Assembly (NCBI RefSeq): GCF_003628555.1 | Contig: NZ_CP021731.1 | Span: forward strand, 3,658,001-3,722,000 | DNA from: Azoarcus sp. DN11 | Lineage (GTDB): Bacteria > Pseudomonadota > Gammaproteobacteria > Burkholderiales > Rhodocyclaceae | Reading direction: 5' to 3' | DNA: 64,000 nt | Shown here: piece after piece, positions 36,195 through 44,415 of the stretch | Numbering within the stretch: position 1 is the stretch's first letter | How the letters are laid out: every line of letters begins with the position of its first letter | Program-made: the position numbers and the translations under genes | Notes under the pieces: generated by a model | The model's database searches: none | Seen by the model: only the letters and a program-made list of their open reading frames with translations | Told to the model about the DNA's origin: nothing

Positions 36195-37397
36195 ATGCGT
36201 GACGCGGTAATCGTTTCCGTCGCCCGCACCCCGATCGGCAAGGCCTATCGCGGTGCCTTCAACAACACCCAGGGCCAGGCGCTGGCTGGCCACGTCGTGC
36301 GCGCCGCACTGGACCGCGCCGCGGTCGAGTCCGACGCCGTCGAAGACGTCGTGATGGGCTGCGCGATTCAGCAGGGTACGACGAGCTTCAACGTCGGCCG
36401 CCAGGCCGCCCTGCGCGCCGGCCTGCCGACGAGCGTCCCCGGCATGACCATCGACCGCCAGTGCGGCTCGGGCCTGATGGCGATCGCCACCGCCGCGAAG
36501 CAGATCATCGTCGACGGCATGAACGTCGCGGTCGCGGGCGGAGTCGAATCCGTGTCGCTGGTGCAGAACGAGCACTACAACATGTTCCGCATCCAGGACC
36601 CCGCGCTCGACGAACGCGTCCCGGCGCTCTACATGTCGATGCTGGAGACCGCCGAGATCGTCTCCCAGCGCTACGGCATCAGCCGCGAGCGCCAGGACGC
36701 ATACGCGCTGCGCTCGCAGCAGCTCACCGCGCAGGCGCAGGCCGAAGGGCGCTTTGCCGAAGAGATCGTGCCGATGGAATCGGTCATGGCGCGCTTCGAT
36801 AAGGTCAGCGGCAGCACCGTGTTCGAGACGGTGAGGCTCGATCGCGACGAAGGCAACCGCCCGCAGACCACGCTCGAAGACCTCACGAAGCTGGAGCCCG
36901 TGTTCAAGGGCGGCCAGGTCCTCAAGGAAGGCCGCTACGTCACTGCCGGCAACGCCTCGCAGCTCTCCGACGGCGCCGCCGCGCTGGTGCTGATGGAAGC
37001 GGGCGAAGCGGCACGGCGCGGCCTCACCCCGCTCGGGCGCTATCGCGGCATGGCGGTAGCCGGCTGCAACCCCGACGAGATGGGCATCGGACCCGTGCTC
37101 GCGGTGCCGAAGCTCCTCGCTCAGGCGGGCCTCAAGGTTGAGGACATCGACCTGTGGGAGCTCAACGAGGCTTTCGCATCGCAGGTCCTCTATTGCCGCG
37201 ACACGCTGGGCATTCCCGACGAGCGCCTGAACGTCTCCGGCGGCGCGATCGCCGTCGGCCACCCCTACGGCATGTCCGGCGCGCGCATGGCCGGCCACAT
37301 CCTGCTCGAAGGCCGCCGCCGCAAGGCAAAATACGGCGTCGTGACGATGTGCGTGGGCGGAGGCATCGGCGCCGCGGGCCTGTTCGAGATTTTCTGA
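36195..37397 (+). CDS. acetyl-CoA C-acyltransferase (thiolase)
   Basis: A 400-residue thiolase. The nucleophilic Cys is in [14 protein letters not shown] near residue 90, the His is in [20 protein letters not shown], and the acid/base Cys is in [17 protein letters not shown]. The sequence is of the FadA/FadI-like degradative group. The ATG at 36195 has AGGGAG upstream. Last gene of the plus unit from 32311; the next promoter begins 10 bp after its stop. Confidence 0.92.
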   Translation: MRDAVIVSVARTPIGKAYRGAFNNTQGQALAGHVVRAALDRAAVESDAVEDVVMGCAIQQGTTSFNVGRQAALRAGLPTSVPGMTIDRQCGSGLMAIATAAKQIIVDGMNVAVAGGVESVSLVQNEHYNMFRIQDPALDERVPALYMSMLETAEIVSQRYGISRERQDAYALRSQQLTAQAQAEGRFAEEIVPMESVMARFDKVSGSTVFETVRLDRDEGNRPQTTLEDLTKLEPVFKGGQVLKEGRYVTAGNASQLSDGAAALVLMEAGEAARRGLTPLGRYRGMAVAGCNPDEMGIGPVLAVPKLLAQAGLKVEDIDLWELNEAFASQVLYCRDTLGIPDERLNVSGGAIAVGHPYGMSGARMAGHILLEGRRRKAKYGVVTMCVGGGIGAAGLFEIF

Positions 37398-37407
37398 AAA
37401 CATGGCA

Positions 37408-37459
37408 TTGACAAATATCGTTGCCGTGGTATGGTTTCACTTAACCGACCGACCGGTCG
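37408..37459 (+). promoter_or_regulatory. internal promoter with downstream CGACCG-N2-CGGTCG operator, unit 37525-41758
   Basis: TTGACA at 37408 with TATGGT 16 bp later (or ATGGTT at 17). The dyad CGACCG-AC-CGGTCG at 37446-37459 lies just past the expected start of transcription rather than in the spacer. A repressor bound there would block clearance. Confidence 0.75.
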
Positions 37460-37524
37460 GGTGCTAAATGAAGCCGGGGCCAGCCCGGGTTCGAATCGAA
37501 AATCACCAAGGAGCGGACACAGTC

Positions 37525-38322
37525 ATGGAATTGGAAAAGGACGTCATCCAGTACGAAGTTGCCCCCAACGGCGTTGCCACGATCTGGCTCAATCGCCCGC
37601 ACAAGCGCAACTGCGTCAGCCCCCAGCTGCTGAAGGAACTCGAGAAGGCGGTCGACCGCGCCGCCGATGACAAGGAAGCCCTCGCCGTCGTGTTCCGCGG
37701 CCGCGCCAACACCTTCTGCTCGGGCGCCGACCTCGACCTGCTGGTGAGCCCGGTGCTGCAGGAGACGACCACTTCGCTGCAGCTCGCGATCGATTCGGCG
37801 CGCACTTTCGACAAAATCTTCAACATGAAGAAGCCCACCATCGCCGCCGTCGAAGGCTTCGCGGTGGCCGGCGGCTTCGAGCTGATGATCTCGTGCGACT
37901 TCGCGCTCGCCGCCAATGAAGCCAAGATCGGCGACTTCCACATCCGCCGCGCGCTGTTCGGCGGCGCGGGCCCGATCTACCGCCTGCCGCGCATGATCGG
38001 TATGCGCCGCTCGAAGGAGCTGATGCTCACCGGCAAGCTCCTCACCGGCGTGCAGTGCGCCGACTGGGGCCTGGTGAACGCCGCCGCGCCGCAGGCCGAG
38101 TTCGACAAGCTGATCCAGGACTTCTGCGCGCCGCTGATCGACAAGAGCCCGTTCTGCATGTGGATGACCAAGATGGCGCTCAACCGCGGTCTCGACGCCG
38201 ACACCGACTCGCTGATCACGCTCGAGACCATGACCTGCAACGTGGTCCACCACTCGGAAGACGCGAAGGAAGGCGTGCGCGCTTTCCTCGACAAACGCGC
38301 CCCGAAGTGGACCGGCCGCTAA
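37525..38322 (+). CDS. enoyl-CoA hydratase/isomerase family protein
   Basis: A 265-residue crotonase-fold protein with TFCSGADLDLL and EGFAVAGGFELMISCDFALA as oxyanion-hole segments. The usual second Glu region reads FHIRRALFGGAGPIYR, without a clear catalytic Glu, so it may be an isomerase, a hydrolase or a ring-cleaving member rather than a simple hydratase. AAGGAG lies 12 bp before the ATG. First gene of a unit with its own operator. Confidence 0.85.
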   Translation: MELEKDVIQYEVAPNGVATIWLNRPHKRNCVSPQLLKELEKAVDRAADDKEALAVVFRGRANTFCSGADLDLLVSPVLQETTTSLQLAIDSARTFDKIFNMKKPTIAAVEGFAVAGGFELMISCDFALAANEAKIGDFHIRRALFGGAGPIYRLPRMIGMRRSKELMLTGKLLTGVQCADWGLVNAAAPQAEFDKLIQDFCAPLIDKSPFCMWMTKMALNRGLDADTDSLITLETMTCNVVHHSEDAKEGVRAFLDKRAPKWTGR

Positions 38323-38343
38323 TCGACGGAGGCAGATAGGGAC

Positions 38344-38679
38344 ATGTCAGCAAGCCTGGTCATCCTGGCGACCCGCCCCCCGGAGTGGTCGCGCGAGCAA
38401 TTCACCACCTGGTGGCGCAGCGAGCACGCGGACTACGCGAAGAAGCTCCCCGGCCTCGCCGCCTACCGCCACGGCGAGGTGACGTTCGACTACGATCATC
38501 CGGAAGGCCCCGCCTGGGATGGCCATGCCGTGCTGACCTTCCCTTCGCGCGAAGTGCTCGATGCGGCACTTCGCTCCCCCGAGTGGGCCGCCGCAGTGGC
38601 CCACGTCGGCAGGATGAAAGGAAAACGGATCGCCCTGATCAGCGAGGAGGTCGACCTCCTCGCGAAGCAGGCCGCCTGA
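38344..38679 (+). CDS. EthD-domain small protein
   Basis: A 111-residue ferredoxin-fold (dimeric alpha-beta barrel) protein. It shows the EthD pattern FTTWWRSEHADYAKKLPGLAAYRHGEV near the N-terminus and a C-terminal beta-alpha unit. EthD proteins occur beside diverse catabolic genes and sometimes act as isomerases or cyclases; the activity here is unknown. It is 21 bp after the hydratase gene. Confidence 0.8.
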   Translation: MSASLVILATRPPEWSREQFTTWWRSEHADYAKKLPGLAAYRHGEVTFDYDHPEGPAWDGHAVLTFPSREVLDAALRSPEWAAAVAHVGRMKGKRIALISEEVDLLAKQAA

Positions 38680-38704
38680 AACCCCGCATCGCAAGGACAA
38701 CAAG

Positions 38705-39502
38705 GTGAGCGCAAACTTCACCCCGGGCTTCGTCGCCCGCCAGTTTCGTCTCGACGGCAAGGTCGCGCTGATCACCGGCGGCCGCGGCGCGCTCGCCGAA
38801 GCCATCGCCGCGACGCTGGCCGACCTCGGCTGCAGCGTCGCGCTGGCCTCGCGCCACGAGCAGGAATGCGCCGACATGGCGGCGGGGCTCGCCGAACGCT
38901 TCGGCGTCAAGGCGATCGGCCTGCGCTGCGACATCGCCAAGGAAGAAGAAATCGAAGCCGCCGTCGCCGCGACCGTCGAGCGCCTGGGCGGCCTCGACAT
39001 CCTGATCAACAACGCGGGCGCCTCGTGGTGGGGCCTGCCGGAAGAGATCCCGCTGTCGGGCTGGCGCAAGGTTGTCGATGTGAACCTCACCGGCACCTTC
39101 CTCGCTTGCCGACACGCCGCCCGCCACATGATCGGCAAGGGCGGCGGCTGCATGGTGAATATCTCGTCGGTCGGCGCGTTCCTCTCCTACCGGCCGGACG
39201 CCGGCCAGGTCGTGCCCTACACGACGACCAAGGCCGCGATGGTGCACCTCACCAGCGACCTCGCCGCCCAGTGGGCGCACCACGGCATCCGCGTCAACGC
39301 CGTCGCCCCTGGCTCGGTCGAGACCGGCATGACCGAGACGCTGACCGAATGCATCCAGCAGAAGCTCCTCGATGGCATCCTGCTGCGCCGCTTCGGCAAG
39401 CCCGCCGAAGTCGCGCCGACCGTCGCCCTGCTCGTTTCCGAGGCCGGCAGCTTCATCACCGGCCAGACCTTTCTCGTCGATGGAGGCCAGTCGATTGCCT
39501 GA
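38705..39502 (+). CDS. SDR family oxidoreductase
   Basis: A 265-residue short-chain dehydrogenase. ITGGRGALAEAIAATLADLG at the N-terminus departs slightly from TGxxxGxG (GRGALAE). NNAG, NISSVGA and the active-site YTTTK follow, with the ending QTFLVDGGQSIA. The GTG start at 38705 has AAGGA 8 bp upstream. Its stop overlaps the ligase start. It probably oxidises a hydroxyacyl-CoA. Confidence 0.85.
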   Translation: MSANFTPGFVARQFRLDGKVALITGGRGALAEAIAATLADLGCSVALASRHEQECADMAAGLAERFGVKAIGLRCDIAKEEEIEAAVAATVERLGGLDILINNAGASWWGLPEEIPLSGWRKVVDVNLTGTFLACRHAARHMIGKGGGCMVNISSVGAFLSYRPDAGQVVPYTTTKAAMVHLTSDLAAQWAHHGIRVNAVAPGSVETGMTETLTECIQQKLLDGILLRRFGKPAEVAPTVALLVSEAGSFITGQTFLVDGGQSIA

Positions 39503-41027
39503 ACATACCCCCAACACCTTCTCCGCCGACGGCCTGACCTGGACCGACGCATCCCTGTGGCAACAGTTCGCCGCTCTGGCCGACGCGGACCCGCAGGCCT
39601 TGGCCGTTGTCGGTGCCGACGGACGGCGGTGGAGCCGCAGCGAGATGCGCGCCATGGCCGAAGCGGCCCAGCGCGCCCTGCTCGCCGCCGGCATCCGCCC
39701 GCACGATCGCGTCATGCTGCAGGGGAGGAAGAACACCTCGGTCCTCGCCGCGGCACTCGGCATCTCGTTCGTCGGCGCGGTGATCTGCCCCTACACCCCC
39801 GATCTCGGCGCCTCCGAGCGCCGTGTGCTCGACGAACGCCTCGGTCATGCCGCGGTCTTCGACGACAGCGTGGGCGAACCGGTGCCGGGACTCCCCGGCC
39901 TGCGCCTGAGCACGCGCGAGCGCAGCCTCGTCGGCGAGCCCGACGAACGCAACGCGCAGACCGCACTCATTGGCTTCACCTCCGGCACCACGGGCGTACC
40001 GAAAGGGGTCATGCACTCGCCGGCCGCGATGAACTACGCAGTGCGGGCGTGCGCCTGGGTTGCCAACCTTATACCCGGCGATCCCATCCTGGGTCTGATG
40101 CCCTGGGGCAGCGCGCCCGGCTTCACCTTCACCGCCCACTTCTCCCTCGCCCTCGGCCATCCATTGGTCATCGTCGATCGGTGGGATCCGCTCGAAACCC
40201 TGAAGATCATCGATGAATACGGGTGCCGCTGGGGCATCTGCGTGCCGACCAACCTTGTCTCGATGGTGGAGATCGCCCGTAGCGGAAAGTGGTCCCGGCC
40301 GAGTCCGCTCAAGGCGCTTGGCGTCGGCGGCGGCTCGATGACGCCCGAGCTCATCCGTGGCGCCAAGGAGCTGCTGGGCATCCCCGCACTGCGGATGTTC
40401 GGCATGTCCGAATGCATGGGACATGCCTCGACGCATCCTGGCGACCCGCTCGAACGCCTCTGCCATTCCGACGGCAAGTCCTTCCCCGGAACCCGCGACG
40501 AGGCTTTCGACGCCGAACGCCGCATGCTTCCCCGGGGGCAGCGCGGACAGGCCGGCGTAAAGGGGCCGTCGCTCTTCATCGGATACTGCCGCGGATTGGG
40601 CGACCGGGAGTACAACTTGACTCCGGACGGCTACTTCCTCACCGGCGACGAGATCATCTGCGACCCCGACGGTTCCCTGAAAGTGGTCGGACGGATCAAG
40701 GATCAGATCATCCGCGGTGGCTATAATATCGACCCAGCCGAAGTCGAAGCCGCGCTACTGAGCCACCCCGCCATCGCGATGGCTTCTGTGGTTGCCGTGC
40801 CGGAAGCTCGGCTCGGGGAGCAAGCCTGTGCGGTATGCAAGATCCGGGGCGGATATCACGCCCCGACCCTGGAAGACGTGAAGGGTCATCTTGCCACCAT
40901 AGGCCTCTCCAAGAAAAAATGGCCGGAACATCTGATCGTCGTGGAAGATCTCGTGTACACGACGACTGGCAAGGTCGACAAGAAGCGTCTGTCCCGATTG
41001 GTCGTTTCGGAGCTGCAACTGGGCTAG
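39495..41027 (+). CDS. AMP-dependent acyl-CoA synthetase/ligase
   Basis: A 510-residue adenylate-forming enzyme. The P-loop is GFTSGTTGVPKGVMH near residue 160, the A5-type motif is FGMSECMG, and the A8 hinge is LTGDEIICDPDGSLKVVGRIKDQI. The last part, TGKVDKKRL, carries the catalytic Lys. It activates a carboxylic acid to its CoA thioester and is probably the entry enzyme of the pathway. The TTG at 39495 is chosen because GGAGG precedes it by 8 bp; an ATG at 39480 would add five residues. Confidence 0.9.
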   Translation: MPEHTPNTFSADGLTWTDASLWQQFAALADADPQALAVVGADGRRWSRSEMRAMAEAAQRALLAAGIRPHDRVMLQGRKNTSVLAAALGISFVGAVICPYTPDLGASERRVLDERLGHAAVFDDSVGEPVPGLPGLRLSTRERSLVGEPDERNAQTALIGFTSGTTGVPKGVMHSPAAMNYAVRACAWVANLIPGDPILGLMPWGSAPGFTFTAHFSLALGHPLVIVDRWDPLETLKIIDEYGCRWGICVPTNLVSMVEIARSGKWSRPSPLKALGVGGGSMTPELIRGAKELLGIPALRMFGMSECMGHASTHPGDPLERLCHSDGKSFPGTRDEAFDAERRMLPRGQRGQAGVKGPSLFIGYCRGLGDREYNLTPDGYFLTGDEIICDPDGSLKVVGRIKDQIIRGGYNIDPAEVEAALLSHPAIAMASVVAVPEARLGEQACAVCKIRGGYHAPTLEDVKGHLATIGLSKKKWPEHLIVVEDLVYTTTGKVDKKRLSRLVVSELQLG

Positions 41028-41116
41028 GGGCATTCGCGTGCGAACGCAGGGACGCGGGTCGGCACGCTGCAGCGCGTCGCCCGCGTCGGCAATTCAATCG
41101 GGACTATGGGAGCCTT

Positions 41117-41758
41117 ATGAAAACTTCAGTCAAGCGGACCGAGCCGGTAACGAAAAAGAGGGCCCGCGCGACAACCGCGGCGCACGACGAAAAACGCTTC
41201 GATATCATCGAACACTGCGCCGCCCTCTTCGACCGTGTCGGCTACCACGGCACCTCGATGCAGATGCTCGCCGACGAAGTAGGCCTCGGCAAGCCGACCC
41301 TCTACCACTACTTCTCCAGCAAGGACGACATCCTCCACGAGATGCACCAGTTGCATATCGACGCGCTGATCGGTGGCCTCGAAGCCGACGCCAGCATGCC
41401 GAACATCCAACCCGCAGAACTCCTGGAACGCGCCTGCGCCTCGACACTGCGCCAGATCGCTCTGCACCCCGGCTACGTCCGCGCCTTCATGGACCACTAC
41501 GCGGAACTCCAGGACGAACAGCGCGCCGAAATGCGCCAGCGCAGACAAGACTATTTCACCCGCGTCACCAACATCATCCGTGCCGGGATCAAGTCCGGCC
41601 AGTTCCGCGAGGTCGATCCGGACCTCGCCACCCTAACCTTCCTCGGCATGTGCAACTGGGCCTACAAATGGTATCCCCGCATGGCCGACAAGACCCCCCC
41701 GGAAGAGATGGCGAAGTCGCTGTGCAGCATTCTGCTCGGCGGATTGAATGCCAAATGA
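41117..41758 (+). CDS. TetR/AcrR-family transcriptional regulator (candidate regulator of the whole locus)
   Basis: A 213-residue repressor-type protein. The N-terminal HTH is FDIIEHCAALFDRVGYHGTSMQMLADEVGLG followed by KPTLYHYFSSKDDIL, the TetR signature. The C-terminal ligand domain is helical (TetR_C type). The ATG has GGGAG at 5 bp. It is the last gene of the plus unit from 37525 and has no dyad directly upstream of itself, so it would be autoregulated through the unit promoter. As the only regulator gene in the catabolic block it is the best candidate to bind the eight dyads and sense an acyl-CoA or the substrate. Confidence 0.9.
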   Translation: MKTSVKRTEPVTKKRARATTAAHDEKRFDIIEHCAALFDRVGYHGTSMQMLADEVGLGKPTLYHYFSSKDDILHEMHQLHIDALIGGLEADASMPNIQPAELLERACASTLRQIALHPGYVRAFMDHYAELQDEQRAEMRQRRQDYFTRVTNIIRAGIKSGQFREVDPDLATLTFLGMCNWAYKWYPRMADKTPPEEMAKSLCSILLGGLNAK

Positions 41759-41763
41759 CCAAG

Positions 41764-41786
41764 CAGGCCCCGGTTAGCGGGGCCTG
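41764..41786 (+). terminator. hairpin terminator after the TetR gene
   Basis: An 8-bp stem CAGGCCCC / GGGGCCTG with a 7-nt loop, 6 bp past the stop. Only a short ATTTT follows, so it is a moderate intrinsic terminator. Confidence 0.65.
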
Positions 41787-42437
41787 AGTCATTTTGGGGG
41801 TGGGGTCATTCACCTTGCGCGAAGCCGACGGGCAACTACCCGGTCTTATGTGTGGCTCCACATAAGACCGACGACCGGAAGTGGGAACAGCTAGCCCGCC
41901 CTACTTCGTTTGACATTCCATGCTCAGCGCTACCGCTTCGCCAGCGACACCGACGTCTCGGTACCCGTGCGTCCTGGCCCCAAATGCCGCCCGGTCAAGC
42001 CGGTATCAGGCGCAGTCCGGTTATCTCCGAAGGCGCCCGAATCGCTTTGGTGGACCGCAGTAGCTGGTCCGCCACGACGAAGCGACAAAGCAGGCCGAAT
42101 GGCACGAGGCAGGAGGAAAGGGCCAAGCCGCCAGCGGCCGGCACCCGACCGGCAGTGCCAAGGTCGAGGGCCGGCAGCAGACGCCAGCCGATGTTAGGCG
42201 TGCAGGCCGCCGATGAGCGGCAGAATTCGCCAGAGCGCGCGGCGCACGCCGCTGGGCAGGACATTCTCGCCGGCGGATGGTCGATGCTTGGTTCGGGTCA
42301 GAGACATGGGGTTGGCGGCAGTTGGTTGGATTATCGATCAGGCTGCCATGGGTCCTGCCAGGTTCCGTTTCGCACACCACAATCCTCGCGTACTATGCAT
42401 TGCGGAACCTGTATTCCCGATTGCCAAGGAGGAGACA
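41787..42437. other. 650-bp stretch without a recognisable gene
   Basis: None of the open frames here looks coding. The stretch contains a perfect 12-bp hairpin at 41841-41870, and GC content and composition are mixed. There is no copy of the CGACCG-N2-CGGTCG dyad. It might be a degraded mobile element, but I recognise no transposase remnant. Confidence 0.5.
41841..41870. repeat. perfect 12-bp inverted repeat
   Basis: CGGTCTTATGTG / CACATAAGACCG with a 6-nt loop TGGCTC. No T-run follows on either strand, so it is not a plain terminator. Origin unknown. Confidence 0.7.
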
Positions 42438-42821
42438 ATGCCGTTCATGCTCAAGATTCAGTGGGACATGAAGGCCGGTCAGGAGGCCGTCTTCCGCGCC
42501 AATCAAGCGGCGCCGTGCGAAGTGATGCTCGAGCATCCGGGGGCGATCTGCTACCACGCCGACTACCCATCGCCACGGGTGAGCGAGTGGACGGAGATCT
42601 ACGCGACCGACGAGGCCTTCGAGGCGCATCTTGCCAACGAGAAGGGCAAGGGGCCACTGGCGAAGGTGATCGAGGCGTGCGACAAGATCAGCTACCAGTG
42701 CTGGGGCAACCTGAATGGGAGCTCGAAGGAGATTCGAGCGGGATTCGGGACCACATGCCACGAGACCGCGAAAAGCGCCTTTGTGCTCAATCCGCGGGCG
42801 GACAAGGACTCGCCGATCTAG
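42438..42821 (+). CDS. antibiotic-biosynthesis-monooxygenase (ABM) fold-like small protein
   Basis: A 127-residue protein beginning MPFMLKIQWDMKAGQEAVFRANQ, which fits the ABM/dimeric alpha-beta barrel family. A strong AAGGAGGAG ribosome site precedes the ATG. It stands alone between the TetR terminator and the convergent MFS gene, without a copy of the locus operator in front. Function unknown; ABM-fold proteins include oxygenases, haem-degrading enzymes and isomerases. Confidence 0.68.
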   Translation: MPFMLKIQWDMKAGQEAVFRANQAAPCEVMLEHPGAICYHADYPSPRVSEWTEIYATDEAFEAHLANEKGKGPLAKVIEACDKISYQCWGNLNGSSKEIRAGFGTTCHETAKSAFVLNPRADKDSPI

Positions 42822-42989
42822 TCGCCGGCGTCCCCCTCAACCGCCCCTATCGTTTTCCCTATCCAGCGACGACCGAGGGCGCAAGATGGAACGGGCATCC
42901 ATGCTTCACCTCGAAGCGAGTCACGACGACCACCTAGTCGCGTTCGATTCACTTGGGGCGATGCTGGACTTCTGTGCGGATTCCGACCA

Positions 42990-44339
42990 TCAGGCGCCGG
43001 TTTGCGCTGTCACGGCCAGAGAACCGGGTTGCGACAGGCTTCTACCGGAGGAAGCACGCTCGCGCGCGCTCTCCTCTTGGGCGTAACGCATTTCGGCGAT
43101 CAACGAGCTCGACGCCCGCCAATACATGAAGGCGGCGACGAGCGAGAACAGGATCGCAGCACTGATGGCGAAGCGCAGCGAATACTGCCCCATGCCGAAA
43201 CGGACGATCAGGGTCTCGCTGATAAAGCCGGTCACCGTCGGACCGAGGCCGAGCCCAACTAGGTTCGTCACCAGCAGCGTCACTGCAGACGTCAAGGCGC
43301 GCATGTTCGGCGCGACGAGCAATTGCGGAACCGCCACGACCGGGCCATAGTAAAATGGTAGCAAGGTAAAAGCCACTGCGCCGAAAGCCAGTGAGAGCGT
43401 TGTCGATTCGACCAGGTACTGCGCGAGCGCCATCGGCACGAAGATCAATCCGCCGAACGTGAGAACCCGCAGGCGCATGCGGGCGTCCCGCTGACCCAGA
43501 CGGTCGGACAGCCAGCCACCGAGGTACATTCCAATGCCGCCGCCGATGCCATTGACCAGTGCGAGATAGACCGAGACCTCGCCGATCGACATTTCGTGCA
43601 CCCGTGTATAGAACGGAGCGCTCCAGTTCATCACCGAATAGGAGACATAGGCGTGCAGCGCCGCTCCGACGATGAGAAACCGATAGCTGCGCAGATGCCA
43701 AAGCTTCCGCAGAGCCTGGGCAAAGCCGGGCTGTGAATCCGCGACGTCCGCAGGCTGATCGAAGCGGCCGCGGACCGGCTCCCGGATCGCAAATAGCACG
43801 ATCGGTGCAAGCAGAAGTCCCGCGACGCCGATGATGGCGAAACTCTTCCGCCAGCCGAGCGTCTCGGCGAGCACTCCCGCTGCCAAGAAGCCGAACATCA
43901 TGCCAACAGGCAGCGATAGTCCAAGGATTGCCATGGCCGTGGCGCGCGAGCGCGGCGGAAACAGGTCCGCGATCATCGAATGCGATGCGGGGATGCTGCC
44001 GGCTTCGCCGGCCGCGACACCGATTCGCAAGATCACCAAGTGCGTGAAATTCGCCGCGAGGCCGGTCAGTGCTGTCATTCCGCTCCAGACGGCGACCGCT
44101 GCGGCGACCAGACGCTTGCGAACGGTACGGTCCGCGAGGCGCGCAATCGGCAAGGATAGTGTCGTATAGAACAACGCAAACGACAGGCCGGTGAGCAGTC
44201 CGAGCTCGGTGTCGGACAGGCCGAGGTCGCGCTTGATCGGAACCTGCAGAATCGAAATGATTGTCCGGTCGATGTAATTGAAGGTCGACACTGCGAACAA
44301 CAGGCCCAAGACGAACCAACGTCCTGATAATTCTTTCAT
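42990..44339 (-). CDS. MFS transporter (spinster-like)
   Basis: A 449-residue inner-membrane protein with 12 predicted helices. The N-terminal FNYIDRTIISILQVPIKRDLGLSD and GLSFALFYTTLSLPIARLADR are shared almost word for word with the second MFS transporter at 58810-60141. Such transporters often sit in aromatic, terpenoid and steroid clusters as uptake systems. It is the last gene of the long minus unit starting at 53013, 76 bp after the flavoprotein gene. Confidence 0.87.
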   Translation of the reverse strand: MKELSGRWFVLGLLFAVSTFNYIDRTIISILQVPIKRDLGLSDTELGLLTGLSFALFYTTLSLPIARLADRTVRKRLVAAAVAVWSGMTALTGLAANFTHLVILRIGVAAGEAGSIPASHSMIADLFPPRSRATAMAILGLSLPVGMMFGFLAAGVLAETLGWRKSFAIIGVAGLLLAPIVLFAIREPVRGRFDQPADVADSQPGFAQALRKLWHLRSYRFLIVGAALHAYVSYSVMNWSAPFYTRVHEMSIGEVSVYLALVNGIGGGIGMYLGGWLSDRLGQRDARMRLRVLTFGGLIFVPMALAQYLVESTTLSLAFGAVAFTLLPFYYGPVVAVPQLLVAPNMRALTSAVTLLVTNLVGLGLGPTVTGFISETLIVRFGMGQYSLRFAISAAILFSLVAAFMYWRASSSLIAEMRYAQEESARERASSGRSLSQPGSLAVTAQTGA

Positions 44340-44415
44340 CGCGCGTTCTCGCTGAATCGCATGTTCAAATGATGAATCCGGGGGAATACGGCGCCCACCT
44401 CGCCCGGCTCCGTCT

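Noticed and set aside
37487..37497. tRNA-like GGGTTCGAATC upstream of the hydratase gene
   Set aside because: No acceptor, D or anticodon arm can be built around it, and it lies in the leader of a protein gene; chance similarity to a T-loop.
42438..42821. Monooxygenase opening the pathway
   Set aside because: ABM-fold proteins are too diverse to assign oxygenase activity; the gene lacks the regulon operator and stands apart from the units.
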